Of a DNA stretch of 13,290 nucleotides, positions 1 through 7,665 are shown in pieces (within the stretch, counting starts at the first letter, position 1; the number at the start of each line of letters is the position of its first letter). The stretch is from Pelagophyceae sp. CCMP2097 (lineage: Eukaryota > Sar > Pelagophyceae): the NCBI GenBank assembly GCA_026770575.1, contig MU657628.1, forward strand, positions 11,986-25,275, written 5' to 3'. The notes under the pieces were generated by a model, which was not told where the DNA came from, made no database searches, and worked only from the letters and a program-made list of their open reading frames with translations. Position numbers and translations under genes: made by a program.

Positions 1-376
1 CGTGCTCGTCGTCGTCGTTCGCGCCTTCGTCGGCGTCGGGCGTGCCTTCGTTGGCGGGCGCGCCGCCGGGCGCGGCGCCGCGGCGCAGGGTGGCGTGCTG
101 CGCAATCGCTTGCGCTCGCGCGACGCATCCTCCCAGGAGGCGGCGCTTTTTCATCGAGCGGCGTGCGCGCCGCCGTGCGCCTCGTCGTGCGCCTCGTCGT
201 CGTACGCGCCGCCGCCGTGCTCGTCGTCGTCGTTCGCGCCTTCGTCGGCGTCGGGCGTGCCTTCGTTGGCGGGCGCGCCGCCGGGCGCGGCGCCGCGGCG
301 CAGGGTGGCGTGCTGCGCAATCGCTTGCGCTCGCGCGGCGCTTCCTCCTAGGAGGCGGCGCTTTTTCGTCGAGCGG
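1..376. repeat. 215-bp tandem duplication, upstream copy cut by window edge
   Basis: Bases 1-161 repeat as 216-376 at an offset of 215 bp. The first 120 bases are identical; a handful of substitutions lie in the last 40. The copies diverge at 162/377. Because 215 is not a multiple of three, the minus-strand reading frame that is open through the 216-376 copy is shifted in the 1-161 copy and meets TGA at 153-151. In protein terms the unit encodes a basic stretch, then an Ala/Gly-rich and an Asp/Glu-rich stretch. It may be a true duplication or an assembly artefact at a GC-rich site. Confidence 0.9.
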
Positions 377-510
377 TCGAGCTCACTCTGCATCTTCTCC
401 AGGGTGTAGAGCATCTTGTTGCTGTGGTCCGACTGCGTCGAATTTTCCTCCAGCGCGTCGCAGTACCTCTCCCGGAGGTTGTCGAACTCGTCGACGTCGA
501 AGTCTTCCAT
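151..510 (-). pseudogene. C-terminal coiled-coil/acidic part of the OTU gene
   Basis: A 119-codon minus-strand frame opens with ATG at 510. It begins acidic (MEDFDVDEFDNLRERY) and runs into a charged helical segment rich in Leu, Glu, Lys and Met that looks like a coiled coil. Then come a basic patch (KKRRLL), an Ala-rich stretch and a low-complexity Asp/Glu/His/Gly tail that ends in the out-of-frame tandem copy. Its ATG directly abuts the TGA (513-511) of the preceding frame, and both are in the same register. Replacing that one stop would fuse them, so this is probably the tail of the same protein and not a separate gene. The alternative is a small independent coiled-coil gene. No family recognised. 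Confidence 0.5.
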
Positions 511-1000
511 TCAGAGGGAGCTCCTGCGGGCGTTGCCGCGTGGACGCACCAGCAGGTGGTTCAAAGGTCGCGCCTCTTCAAGGGCAATCTGCTTCACCGG
601 AATACCCCCGTTGTACTTCGCGAGGCGGTTCATCAGCGCGGCGATTGCATGTCGTTCGGCTACTTCCTCCCTCGTCAGCACCGTGATCGGCGGTGGGCCG
701 CTGTACGTCTGTGCCTCTAACCGCACCGGCCTGCGCTCCAGCTCCGATAACAATCTTGTAATAATGCCGTAGTACAACCTGCGCTCCGGCAGTTGGTCCT
801 CGAGGATGCCGTCGATGCGTCCTCCAGCGTCTTCGAGGCGCCGAGCGCGGTTGTTGGCATTGTTGCTCGAGAAGATGCGGTCCAGGATCACGTGCGCGCG
901 CGCAAAAAGGCACGCGGACTGCTCTCTCACGCGCGTGATGATTCGCAGCGCCCTAAAGCACCTCGCGCCAGCGCCTTGGTTCTCAGCAGTGACCCTACAG
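511..1000 (-). pseudogene. Helical C-terminal region of the OTU gene, after a frameshift
   Basis: From about 1000 down to 511 the convincing minus-strand frame is the one ending at TGA 513-511. The protein is helical and charged: it includes RVREQSACLFARAHVILDRI, an Asn-rich turn, LEDQLPERRLYYGIITRLL and TREEVAERHAIAALMNRLAK. The frame is open up to 1407, but above about 1000 its Gly/Ala/Arg composition looks like a shadow of the Pro-rich frame. The switch from the upstream frame occurs between about 1000 and 950 and needs a 1-base indel or an intron of suitable length. A GT...AG pair at 998-953 exists but restores the wrong frame. No domain recognised. Confidence 0.5.
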
Positions 1001-2071
1001 GCGCCGCGCAGGGCGACGCCGAGAACGTCACCAGCATGATGGCAGCCGATGCGCCCAGCGACGGCTTCTGCACCGGTAGAGTTGGCGGCGACGATTCTGG
1101 CGGCGTCGTTTGCGGCTGCAGTTCTTTGGCCGGGGCCCTCGGCGCCCCAAACTTGCCGAAATGGCTTGTGGCCTGCTTCTGGTCGGACACAAGCAGCGGC
1201 CCCCGAGTAGACGACAGCGCGCTCTGCGACAACACGCCCGGCGACGGCACGTCCGGCAACATTGCCTGCGGCTTGGCCAGCGCTGGATCCAGCGTAGCCG
1301 GAGGCGCCGTCTGCCGGGGCTTGGGTATCGGCGACTTTGGCCTCGGCTTCGGCGTCGCAGGCGACAGCGCGGCCGGCGCGCCCAGCGACGCGCCCGGAAA
1401 CGCGCACGGCGGCGGCAACGGCACCGGCAGAGTTGGCGGCGATTCTGGCAGCACCGCCTGCTGCGGCTGCAGTTCGTTGGACGCGGCCGTCAGCGCCATG
1501 ACCAGCGGAACGGCTGACGACTGGGTCGGCGGCGCAAACGGAATGACATTGTCCGGCTGCAGTTCCTTGGCCGTGCTGCTCAGCGCCACGGCCGCGCGGT
1601 CGTGCTTGTCCGCACGCTGGCTGCGGCGCTTATAAGGGCTTTTGCGCGAGCGGTGCGGCCCTTTGGCCGCATCCTGCGCTTTCGCGCAGCGTAACAGTCA
1701 ATCGTAGTGGTGCGCGCCAGACGACGTTGAGGAGCGGAGCAAGTTCGCGTGGCGCGTCGTGATCGTGTCCGCAGACGGGCCAAGAAAGCACGTGGTGCGG
1801 AGGAAGCACCCGGCCGCCACAGCGTAGCGCGAGTCGTACACAAGGATGTCGGCGCTGTAGTTGAAGTAACGGCAGAAGGCTCGAAGCTCGATAGCACCGC
1901 CGGAGACGCCCGGTTTACGCACGTTCGATAAATACGCCCCAAGCGACAACCCTGGAAACTCAAAGCATATCCAGTCCGCGAAGGATGTCCCATCGAACTC
2001 CGAATTCTCCTCCAGTCAGTCCACGAGAATCACGCGCAGGGCCGTGGGCGAGATGAAAGTGCCATTATAAC
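927..2071 (-). pseudogene. OTU cysteine protease gene, His-box half plus Pro-rich linker
   Basis: OTU proteases cleave ubiquitin or related isopeptide and peptide bonds. Reading minus strand from 2071, the frame gives SYNGTFISPTALRVILVD, a TGA (2018-2016) where the family often has Trp, then LEENSEFDGTSFADWI. GAYLSNVRKPG and GGAIELRAFCRYFN follow, matching the OTU 'Y..xMr..g.wGG.iEL.ala' block. The segment ends at GAHHYD, which fits the catalytic-His box, and is followed by a second TGA (about 1696-1694). The same frame continues through a basic stretch (KGPHRSRKSPYKRR) into a long Pro/Ala-rich linker with three ELQP repeats (two followed by 'PES..PTLPV'), until TGA at 929-927. The Cys-box half lies 6 kb away at 8108-8330. 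Two in-frame stops, a frameshift and the insertion argue for decay. OTU identity is firm; functionality is doubtful. Confidence 0.8.
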
Positions 2072-2074
2072 TTA
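2072..2074. repeat. Target-site duplication TTA, left copy
   Basis: TTA directly abuts the left inverted terminus and recurs at 8105-8107 against the right one. With only one TTA kept, the OTU frame reads LSVLLSYNGTF without a break, which supports this as the true duplicated target. Confidence 0.85.
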
Positions 2075-2108
2075 CGGGCTCCTTTTTGATTTGCAGATCG
2101 GCGGGGCA
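2075..2108 (+). repeat. Left 34-bp terminal inverted repeat
   Basis: All 34 bases match the reverse complement of 8071-8104. Beyond the TIR, loose T-rich similarity persists for some 20 more bases. Read inward, it contains a pyrimidine tract ending in TTTGCAG, a good 3' splice-site consensus. Confidence 0.95.
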
Positions 2109-2297
2109 CGGGGGATTTTTTTTGACTGACAAAGTGACGTTAAAAACGTATGACGACAAAAAAACGTATAGGAGCCCTAAGAAACGTAGGAGAGGGCGTG
2201 GAGGGCGGCACGGTGGTCTGGGAGGCGAGGCCGAGTCGGTAGCGAAGCGTTGTCAACTTAAAATTAGGTTTTGAGTCGAAATACCGTGACGCCCTTC

Positions 2298-2722
2298 TCA
2301 CCTCGCCGCCTTCTTCGTCTGCTTCTTCCCCGCCTTCTTGCCAGCGACGAGGCGCGTGCCGACGAGGCTCTGTGTGGCACGGCGTGCTTTCGCGAGCGCC
2401 GATTTCCAGCACGGCGGGCACGCCCACTCGTGCTCTTCGTTCTTGGCGTCGCGCGTCGAGAGGATCGCGCCGCCCGCTTCGCCGAGGCACTCGGCGCTGT
2501 TGTGGTACGAGAGGTTGCAGAACGAGCACAGCAGTAACGTCGCGGCGTCGTCGCTCTCCTCCTCCGCGGCGCCCAAGTTGCACTGCTGGCACACCGAGTT
2601 GTATTTCAAAAAGATCGACATGATCTGACGCGGCGACCAAGACAGCAGCGCCGCGAGCGTTTGAGGGCTCTGCTCCTCCACCAGCGGCCACTTGATCTGC
2701 TGGTAGTACGCCTGGAGCTGGA
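2298..2722 (-). CDS. PHD-like zinc-finger protein, 5' end lost to a MITE
   Basis: The frame is open from 2792 to a TGA at 2300-2298. Codons upstream of 2722 come from the MITE arm, so the native sequence starts at about 2722 (VQLQAYYQQIKWPLVEEQ). It continues with a helical stretch and then a Cys/His cluster: CQQC, about 17 residues, CSFC, NLSYH, NSAEC, a loop, and W-A-C-P-P-C. This is the C4HC3 order of a PHD finger with the hallmark Trp two residues before the last Cys pair; H-x4-C is wider than the usual H-x2-C. The end is a Lys/Arg tail (KKAGKKQTKKAAR), suggesting nuclear location. PHD fingers read histone tails and also occur in some transposon proteins. It lies 190 bp inside the left end of the element and points outward. 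The native start is missing, so it may be a 3' exon or a truncated gene. Confidence 0.6.
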
Positions 2723-2953
2723 CACAGCGGAGAATCGGCGATCCGACTGTCGCCGAACCCGGACACTGTTCATAGATAATAAGCAACAACACATGTGATC
2801 GCCAAAAGGAGATTGCCGGTCATAGATAATACGCAACAACACATGTGATCGCCAAAGGAGATTGCCGGTCTCCTATGGCCGATCGCGTGTGTCGCTTCAT
2901 ATATAAACAGTGTCCGGGTTCGGCGACAGTCGGATCGCCGATTCTCCGCTGTG
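2723..2953. mobile_element. MITE-like element with perfect 48-bp inverted repeats
   Basis: Bases 2723-2770 (CACAGCGGAGAATCGGCGAT...) are the exact reverse complement of 2906-2953. The interior carries a tandem pair of ~50-bp units (2771-2820 and 2821-2869) containing CATAGATAAT and CAACAACACATG, then a TATATAAA stretch just inside the right arm. No clear target duplication is visible. It splits the PHD-like ORF from whatever lay upstream. Confidence 0.85.
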
Positions 2954-3440
2954 CTCCCCCGCACGCCGCCGGAGGGACTTGCTCGTGAGGCGGAGTGGAC
3001 TGGACACCAAAGTCCCTGCGCAATACGTGAGTTGTGCCTCGCACGTGGCTCCCCGTACTCGCATCCATCCCCTTGAACATATGCACTCCCCCGGCTAGTG
3101 CCGTCTCCGGGAATCGAACCCGCGACTCAGCTCCCACGCAAGCGTGATACTGATTGCCCATAACCATAGATAATACGCAACAACACATCTGATCGCCAAA
3201 AGGAGATTGCCGGTCTCCTATGACCGATCGCGTGTGTCGCTTCATATATAAACAGTGTCCGGGTTCGGCGACAGTCGGATCGCCGATTCTCCGCTGTGCT
3301 GGATACCTTTGGTCGCGCCCGACACGCATCGCGCGTGCGTCAACGAGATCCTCGTCGCGATTGAGCCGCGCGGTGGTCCGACTCGCACGGTACTCGGCTT
3401 CGCGCAGGTCCTCGGACATGCCGCGTGCGCAGGCCCACAA
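2820..3440 (-). CDS. Possible remnants of a coding region upstream of the PHD ORF
   Basis: One minus-strand frame is open throughout. Two stretches have the G/C third-position bias of the real genes here: 3440-3299 (MWACARGMSEDLREAEYRAS...) and about 3085-2954 (MFKGMDASTGSHVRGTTHVL...). They are separated by the partial MITE and a tRNA-like segment, whose translated parts are clearly not native protein. They could be earlier pieces of the gene that ends in the PHD-like finger, cut by successive insertions. In the 3300-3440 part a plus-strand frame is also plausible, so strand is uncertain. No family recognised. Confidence 0.25.
   Translation of the reverse strand: MWACARGMSEDLREAEYRASRTTARLNRDEDLVDARAMRVGRDQRYPAQRRIGDPTVAEPGHCLYMKRHTRSVIGDRQSPFGDQMCCCVLSMVMGNQYHACVGAESRVRFPETALAGGVHMFKGMDASTGSHVRGTTHVLRRDFGVQSTPPHEQVPPAACGGAQRRIGDPTVAEPGHCLYMKRHTRSAIGDRQSPLAITCVVAYYL
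3096..3163 (-). other. tRNA-like segment with T-arm/B-box
   Basis: On the minus strand GGGTTCGATTCCCGG forms a T-arm-like hairpin and matches the RNA polymerase III B-box GWTCRANNC. Upstream TGGTTATGGGCAA weakly resembles an A-box. No matching 5' acceptor strand and no 7-base anticodon loop can be drawn, so this is a tRNA-derived fragment, not a functional tRNA. Confidence 0.4.
3165..3298. mobile_element. Partial second copy of the MITE (right half)
   Basis: Bases 3165-3298 repeat 2821-2953 with one single-base indel and two or three substitutions, including the whole right arm ending CCGCTGTG. The left arm is absent. A solo half-copy 345 bp from the full one suggests a local duplication or a deleted second insertion. 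Confidence 0.85.
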
Positions 3441-4426
3441 AACGCGGCAGGGGTTCGTTACTAAACAAATCCTCTCCTGGAACAGAGGAAAAATGACTTT
3501 CTCGAGGTCTCTGATGCGGCTAGCCTGGTGGAAGTGTGCCCCCAGGATGCATCAAGGCGACGTGGCATCGCCCTGCAGCGCCTCGGTTACCTTGGGACGA
3601 GCGATAGTCGCTATCCTGTTTTCGATTTCTCAAAAAGGTCGTATATCGAGGAATTAGCGTGGCGTACCTTACATTTACCAGGCTGGCGGCGTTTACCGAA
3701 CAAAAGTACGGAGTTACGGCACATGTTTCGCGCCTTTTTTCTTCTTTTAATTATTTCGTCGCTAAAAATATTTAAAAGGACATTTATTTGTCGGAAGTCA
3801 AAGCATGCTACAAGGCAAATTTCGGTAAACAGCCGCAGCCTGGCACTTGACTGTGGCACGCAAAAACCAGAACCATCGGCACTCTCTGAAAAAAGTTAGA
3901 ATAAAAGTACGTCGTTCGGCCACGGAAGAGCCCTTTGCTGCTTTACCTGCCCTCTGGATGGCGCAGCGAGGGCGCGCCATCCGCCAAGGCGATGTGAAAT
4001 TCGTCGCTGAAGCGGTGATTTTGGCGACTTATTTCTAGGCGCTCTATCGACTTCGGGGACACTTGCTGATACCCCCTTAAGTCGCCCCAATAGCCCGCCC
4101 CGTACCACATGGCCGTTCCAGCTTTTGTAAAAATCGTTTGTTTTGTAACGAACCCTTGTCACGCAGCGCCAGCACGCTCGCCGAACCCGTTTGGCGATTC
4201 GAGCCGTCGAACAAAAGGTGCTCCAGAGCAGTCCAAATCAAATCAGCCTCCAATGACGTTAACATTTTTTTAGGTCCGTTCCACTGCGAGCTTAGCCCCC
4301 TCTTAAAAAAGTTTACAAAACCTCGTTTGCATCCACTAAATTTTGCCTTATTTTCGATGCAAGGAGTCTGCAAGTACAGAGCCGAAATCGTTTTTGTTTG
4401 AACTCCAAATCTGCAGGCCCAAGGTA
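3441..4426. other. Non-coding stretch, no gene seen
   Basis: Frames here are short, with mixed composition and no domain. The sequence is AT-richer than the coding islands, with runs such as TTTTTTCTTCTTTTAATTATTT near 3735-3760. I see no RNA gene or strong repeat apart from the secondary inverted-repeat end at its right border. Confidence 0.5.
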
Positions 4427-4539
4427 TAGGGGCCCACAACTTTTCCGTTGAACGAAAAAAGGCGGTGTGTGTTTACGTTTTTCTGGTCTCCCCCAAAAGG
4501 GCACTTTTTTGAATGCGCGTGGTGCGCCGCGCATGCGCG

Positions 4540-4765
4540 TCTCATAGACCCGTTGAGCGGCGCCATGGACGACCTGAAGGAGCTGGGAGGGCCCGGCGCG
4601 CAAACGACCGGCGCGGAGGCCGCGTGGCTCGAAAGAGGAGCCTGAGGAGGTCGGGACCGTTTCGCTCCCGGCGCCGTTTGGGACGACGACCGCGCCGTTG
4701 AGGTCGCTATCGGGGCCAGCCGCGACGCCCGCCTCGGCGTCGTCTCGCCCGTCATCAGCGCTCAC
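4540..4765 (-). CDS. Possible coding scrap, Gly/Ala/Ser/Asp-rich
   Basis: An ATG at 4765 opens a frame starting MSADDGRDDAEAGVAAGPDS with strongly G/C-ending codons, like the other coding islands and unlike the AT-rich DNA around it. Below about 4540 the frame enters the inverted-repeat arm and loses coding character. A short plus-strand frame (MDDLKELGGPGAQTTG from 4565) competes with it. No domain is visible. It could be a captured exon fragment or chance open frame in GC-rich DNA. Confidence 0.25.
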
Positions 4766-5041
4766 TACTGGAGGCGGCCCGAGTCGTTTGCGGTGAAGCT
4801 AGCTTGTCCTTCCGGAAGGGCAAACCGAGAGGAATTGCGGTGTAGAATGTCAATAAGAGGGCTTTTTGGACTTAATAAATTCCTAAAAGACGCACGATGG
4901 GAAGTGATGGGAAGTCAGCAGTTAGGGCGGGGTTCGATTCAACGCACGAAGGGAGGCGTATCTGACCCAGAACTGTCCAAGTCCAGGCACTTTTTATCAC
5001 TCGCCAAAATATCATCTGTGTCGGCCAGGTTAGGGCCGATG

Positions 5042-5428
5042 GAGGCGCGCAGATCAAAAACCCTTTTGCAGCCCCATCCACGGGGACCATGACCGCGCGC
5101 GGCCAAGTTCCTAGATGATTCCGGCCGCAGGGGAAGGAGAACGGGCGTGTCTAAAATTGACTGTTTTTGTATGGAGTCCCATTTGCAAGTGCGTCGTGGG
5201 AAGTCCACAATTCCGGCGGAGATCGACGCAACACATGGTGAGCGACCGCCTTGTCGTAGAATTGTGGACTTCCCTGGCAGGAATGCAAAGTTCTCACGCT
5301 GCCAAGCAACCAATTTTGCCGACCCAATGTATACGATAGAGGCGTGCGCTTCAAAAACCCTTGTGCAGGCCCATCAAGGAGGACCCCAACCGCGCGTGGC
5401 CAAACTCCTAGCCGATTCTGTCGGCAGC
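5042..5428. repeat. Diverged direct repeat of ~90 bp (5042-5130 and 5339-5428)
   Basis: Both copies share, in order, GAGGCG.GCG, TCAAAAACCCTT.TGCAG, CCCATC, CCGCGCG.GGCCAA, TCCTAG and CCG.....CGGC.GC. The similarity is ordered but clearly diverged, so this is an old duplication inside the 4427-5571 unit. Confidence 0.65.
5198..5274. repeat. Perfect 16-bp inverted repeat with 45-base spacer
   Basis: GGGAAGTCCACAATTC at 5198-5213 is exactly mirrored by GAATTGTGGACTTCCC at 5259-5274. It lies between the two direct-repeat copies. Confidence 0.85.
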
Positions 5429-5614
5429 GCGAGGAGCGCCGACGTGCCCAAGGAAGCCTGTTCCGGAAACTTGCAGGCAAAGGAGAGAGAGAAGGGAGAC
5501 CAAACCTATAACCTTGTTTGTAAAACCACACCACAAAACGATCCGTTCAACGGATTAGTTGTGGGCCCCTACAAGGTAGCTTTGGCGTCCTGGTGCGGCG
5601 GACGGGGGGGGTTT

Positions 5615-5829
5615 CCGCGGGACCCTAGTGGCTTCATCGCTTCGTCTCACCAGGCCCATCCGATAGAACCCTTAGGGTCACGCGGAAGCTGCGTCGGTCG
5701 CGCGTTAAGGCATTTCCGGTATCGGCGCCTGCGCCGACACCCGGTGCGTTTCTCGTGGACGGTCTCCGCGAGACCCTAGGGGCTTCATCGCTTCGTCTGC
5801 GGGGGCTCAAGCGATAGAGCCCTTAAAAA
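5615..5829. repeat. Direct repeat of ~65 bp (5615-5679 and 5766-5829)
   Basis: CCGCG.GACCCTAG.GGCTTCATCGCTTCGTCT and a downstream GATAGA.CCCTTA occur in both copies with similar spacing. They sit just upstream of the plus-strand ORF at 5980. No coding sense is apparent. Confidence 0.75.
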
Positions 5830-5979
5830 CGAACGCGGCCCGAGTCGTTGCACCGCTCGAACTTTGCAGCGCCCCTGCGGCGTCCCGCGTGCCCCGGCGC
5901 CCACTGTGTCTCGAGGGTGGTGCCTCCTTCGCATGCTAGGGGCCCTGGGGAGACCAGGCACCAACCTATAGACACCGGA

Positions 5980-6742
5980 ATGCCGTCTATACTTTGCAAC
6001 GACGGCGTTTACACAGGCGGTGGCGCGGCGATGCATCCAGACGCCGGCGGCGCGTGGTGCTTCTCGGCCTTTTCGACTGAGGAACCTACGCGCCGGTACG
6101 TGCTCGTCGAGCACCTCGAGCAGGCCTACGGCCTCACGCGCGCGCAGCTCGTGGCGGCGGCCCAAAAGGAGCCGCTCGTCTGTCACCTGGGCAAGTGGTT
6201 TAAGACGGCTGCCGGTCAGGACGGGCCTCGCGGCTACCACATCACGCACATTGCGTACAACCCCGACGAGGGCTCCGTGCCGCATGGCCCGCAGAATGCG
6301 ACGGACGTCTTTGGCCCCGCGATTGGCGTCGCCAAGAAGCGGCGTAGCAACGCGTCGCCCGAACGCGACTGCCCGGCTGCCGCCGCGCGGCAACAAGCAG
6401 CGCCTAAGGCGGCTCGCCGGGCACCTCCAGAGCCCAAGCGGGCCTCGCGGTCCCCGAAGAAGAAGCACGGCGCTGGCGGCGGTCAAGCGCTCGCCGCCGC
6501 CAACGACGCGAGGCAAGACAGGGCTCGGGCCACGTACGCGGCCCAGTTGGCTGCGCTGGAGTCGCAGGTGGACGCACGGGTGGACGCGCGCCTCGCTGCG
6601 GAGGGTGCAAAGATGAAGCTCGACGCCGTGCGAAAGGCCATAAAACTGCAACGCCGCCGGCAGCTCATCGACGCGCTGCCAGAGGAAGCAATTGAGCGCG
6701 CCGCTCTGCGACACGCCCTGGACGAGTGCGTGAACCTCGGCG
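5980..6742 (+). CDS. Hypothetical basic/coiled-coil protein of the element
   Basis: I chose ATG 5980 because sequence before it in the open frame (from 5848) lacks protein character. The first ~100 residues form a compact mixed domain with motifs such as MHPDAGGAWCFSAFS, RRYVLVEHLEQAYGLTRAQL and GKWFKTAAGQDGPRGYHITH. A low-complexity basic region follows (RRAPPEPKRASRSPKKKHG, NLS-like), then a long Ala/Arg/Glu-rich helix that looks like a coiled coil (LAALESQVDARVDARLAAEG) ending near ALRHALDEC. The frame stays open to TGA 7141-7143, but beyond about 6742 it becomes Arg/His/Asp-rich and looks like a shadow of the minus-strand gene. A 1-base shift would stop it at TGA 6731-6733. DNA binding is an inference from the basic stretch; family unknown. 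Confidence 0.6.
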
Positions 6743-7032
6743 CCGGCGACCATCGCCCGCACGGTGTCGCCGCGTTCGAGCTGCCCGAACCGTGGCACTC
6801 GCACGACGGCATCGCCGTCCGGGTCTGCCGCGGGGATCACCGGAGGGATGATCGTCGCGCCAGACCCAACGCGGGCCACCACGACGCACTGGGCGCCCAC
6901 GCTGTCCGGCTGCACCGTCACGGCGTCGGAAGCGACCGTGACGACCGTGCCCGAGACACCGGTCGCGTCAAATCCCTCGACGCGATCGAACCGCTCCAGG
7001 GGCGCGGCGCGCTGGCGCTTGTAGCGGGCCAT
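6735..7032 (-). CDS. Hypothetical beta-rich protein, convergent with the 5980 ORF
   Basis: ATG at 7032 starts MARYKRQRAAPLERFDRVEG, a basic N-terminus, followed by alternating hydrophobic, Val/Thr/Ala-rich stretches (GTVVTVASDAVTVQP, CVVVARVGSGATIIPPVIP, VVRVPRFGQLERGDTV) that suggest a small beta-sheet domain. Codons are strongly G/C-ending. The frame remains open to 5785, but below about 6735 it is the exact antisense register of the convincing plus-strand ORF, so I do not trust it there; the true 3' end is unknown. A TATA-like TTAAATAG lies on the minus strand about 100 bases upstream of the ATG. No family recognised; a structural or nucleic-acid-binding role would be a guess. Confidence 0.5.
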
Positions 7033-7125
7033 CTTAGCCTCGCCGGGATGCCCAAACGGGCCGGCGCCGCCGCCGGATCAAACCTCGATTTCCGAGCCGT
7101 TATCTCGCTCACAGCTCTCCTTGTC

Positions 7126-7138
7126 TATTTAAGCAAGA
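7126..7138 (-). promoter_or_regulatory. TATA-like box upstream of the 7032 ORF
   Basis: The minus strand reads CTTAAATAGACAAGG here, about 95-105 bases before ATG 7032. This is a plausible TATA element position for a eukaryotic gene, but it is based on motif and distance only. Confidence 0.3.
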
Positions 7139-7180
7139 CTTGATTCCGCTCATACTCCGCAGTAAACACACGGAAGAAGG

Positions 7181-7217
7181 ATTATGACACAATGAAAGTG
7201 CAAGCTTTCGTCATAAT
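7181..7217. repeat. Nested palindrome in the upstream region
   Basis: ATTATGAC (7181-7188) pairs with GTCATAAT (7210-7217). Inside it GAAAG (7194-7198) pairs with CTTTC (7205-7209). It lies upstream of the minus-strand ORF and could be a protein-binding site. Confidence 0.6.
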
Positions 7218-7596
7218 ACGATAGGAGGAGGCTAAGCTCGTCGTGCTGGTTTTCTCGTGAGATTTTATTGGGTTTTTATTGTTTTCAATCAAGTCCAAGT
7301 TATCGATCAAAAGGGCAATGTATTTTAGCGATGTCCTATCGACCCTATCGACCGGGAAGTGTATGAGGCTAGCTCGAGTTTTTTTTTACGACGGTCACAT
7401 GGGGGTGAGAAAACCACTTGATCCAAGAAGCAGCCGAGACTGCACATCAAGGGGCGGCTGTTGACATGAATAAAGACACCGTCTGTCACTGACGTTTGCC
7501 CTGGCAAAAGGGAATTCCGGTCCCAGTGCCAGGAGCCAGTTAAGAAAAGTGTATATAAGCACATCCAATTCCTATTGAGGGTTTTGGTACCCAGAC

Positions 7597-7611
7597 CCGG
7601 ATTTGAACCGG
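7597..7611 (-). other. tRNA T-arm-like hairpin with B-box
   Basis: The minus strand reads CCGGTTCAAATCCGG, a 4-bp stem around TTCAAAT that matches the B-box. It is followed by TCTGGGTACCA, reminiscent of a 3' acceptor end, but no complementary 5' acceptor is found upstream. Confidence 0.45.
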
Positions 7612-7665
7612 CGTACATTCATTTCACTTGCTGACATTTTTCCGAATTTTTATTTTATACGCAAA

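Larger units (their letters stand above)
4427..5571. mobile_element. 1.15-kb unit with imperfect inverted ends
   Basis: Bases 4427-4454 (TAGGGGCCCACAACTTTTCC...) match the reverse complement of 5544-5571 at 26 of 28 positions. Looser similarity runs inward for about 70 more bases on each side, including a shared GGTCTCCC. The flanks are AAGGTA on the left and CAAGGTA on the right. The interior has diverged direct repeats, a hairpin and a possible coding scrap but no transposase, so it looks like a non-autonomous element nested in the larger one. Confidence 0.6.

Noticed and set aside
2..686. Arg/Ser-rich plus-strand frames
   Set aside because: They are shadows of the minus-strand acidic/coiled-coil frame and of the GC-rich tandem repeat.
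953..998. 46-base GT-AG intron in the OTU gene
   Set aside because: The sites look acceptable but splicing would enter the wrong frame for the downstream helical region.
793..1635. 280-codon plus-strand Gly/Ser-rich frame
   Set aside because: It is opposite the Pro-rich linker of the OTU gene. Its composition and lack of motifs suggest a shadow.
5785..6734. Extension of the minus-strand 7032 gene to the end of its open frame
   Set aside because: It shares codon boundaries with the plus ORF. Antisense stops are suppressed there by G/C-ending codons, so openness is not evidence.
5848..7143. A single 431-codon plus-strand gene over the whole frame
   Set aside because: Sequence before 5980 and after about 6742 lacks protein character. 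The latter is Arg/His/Asp-rich and antisense to a convincing minus-strand frame.
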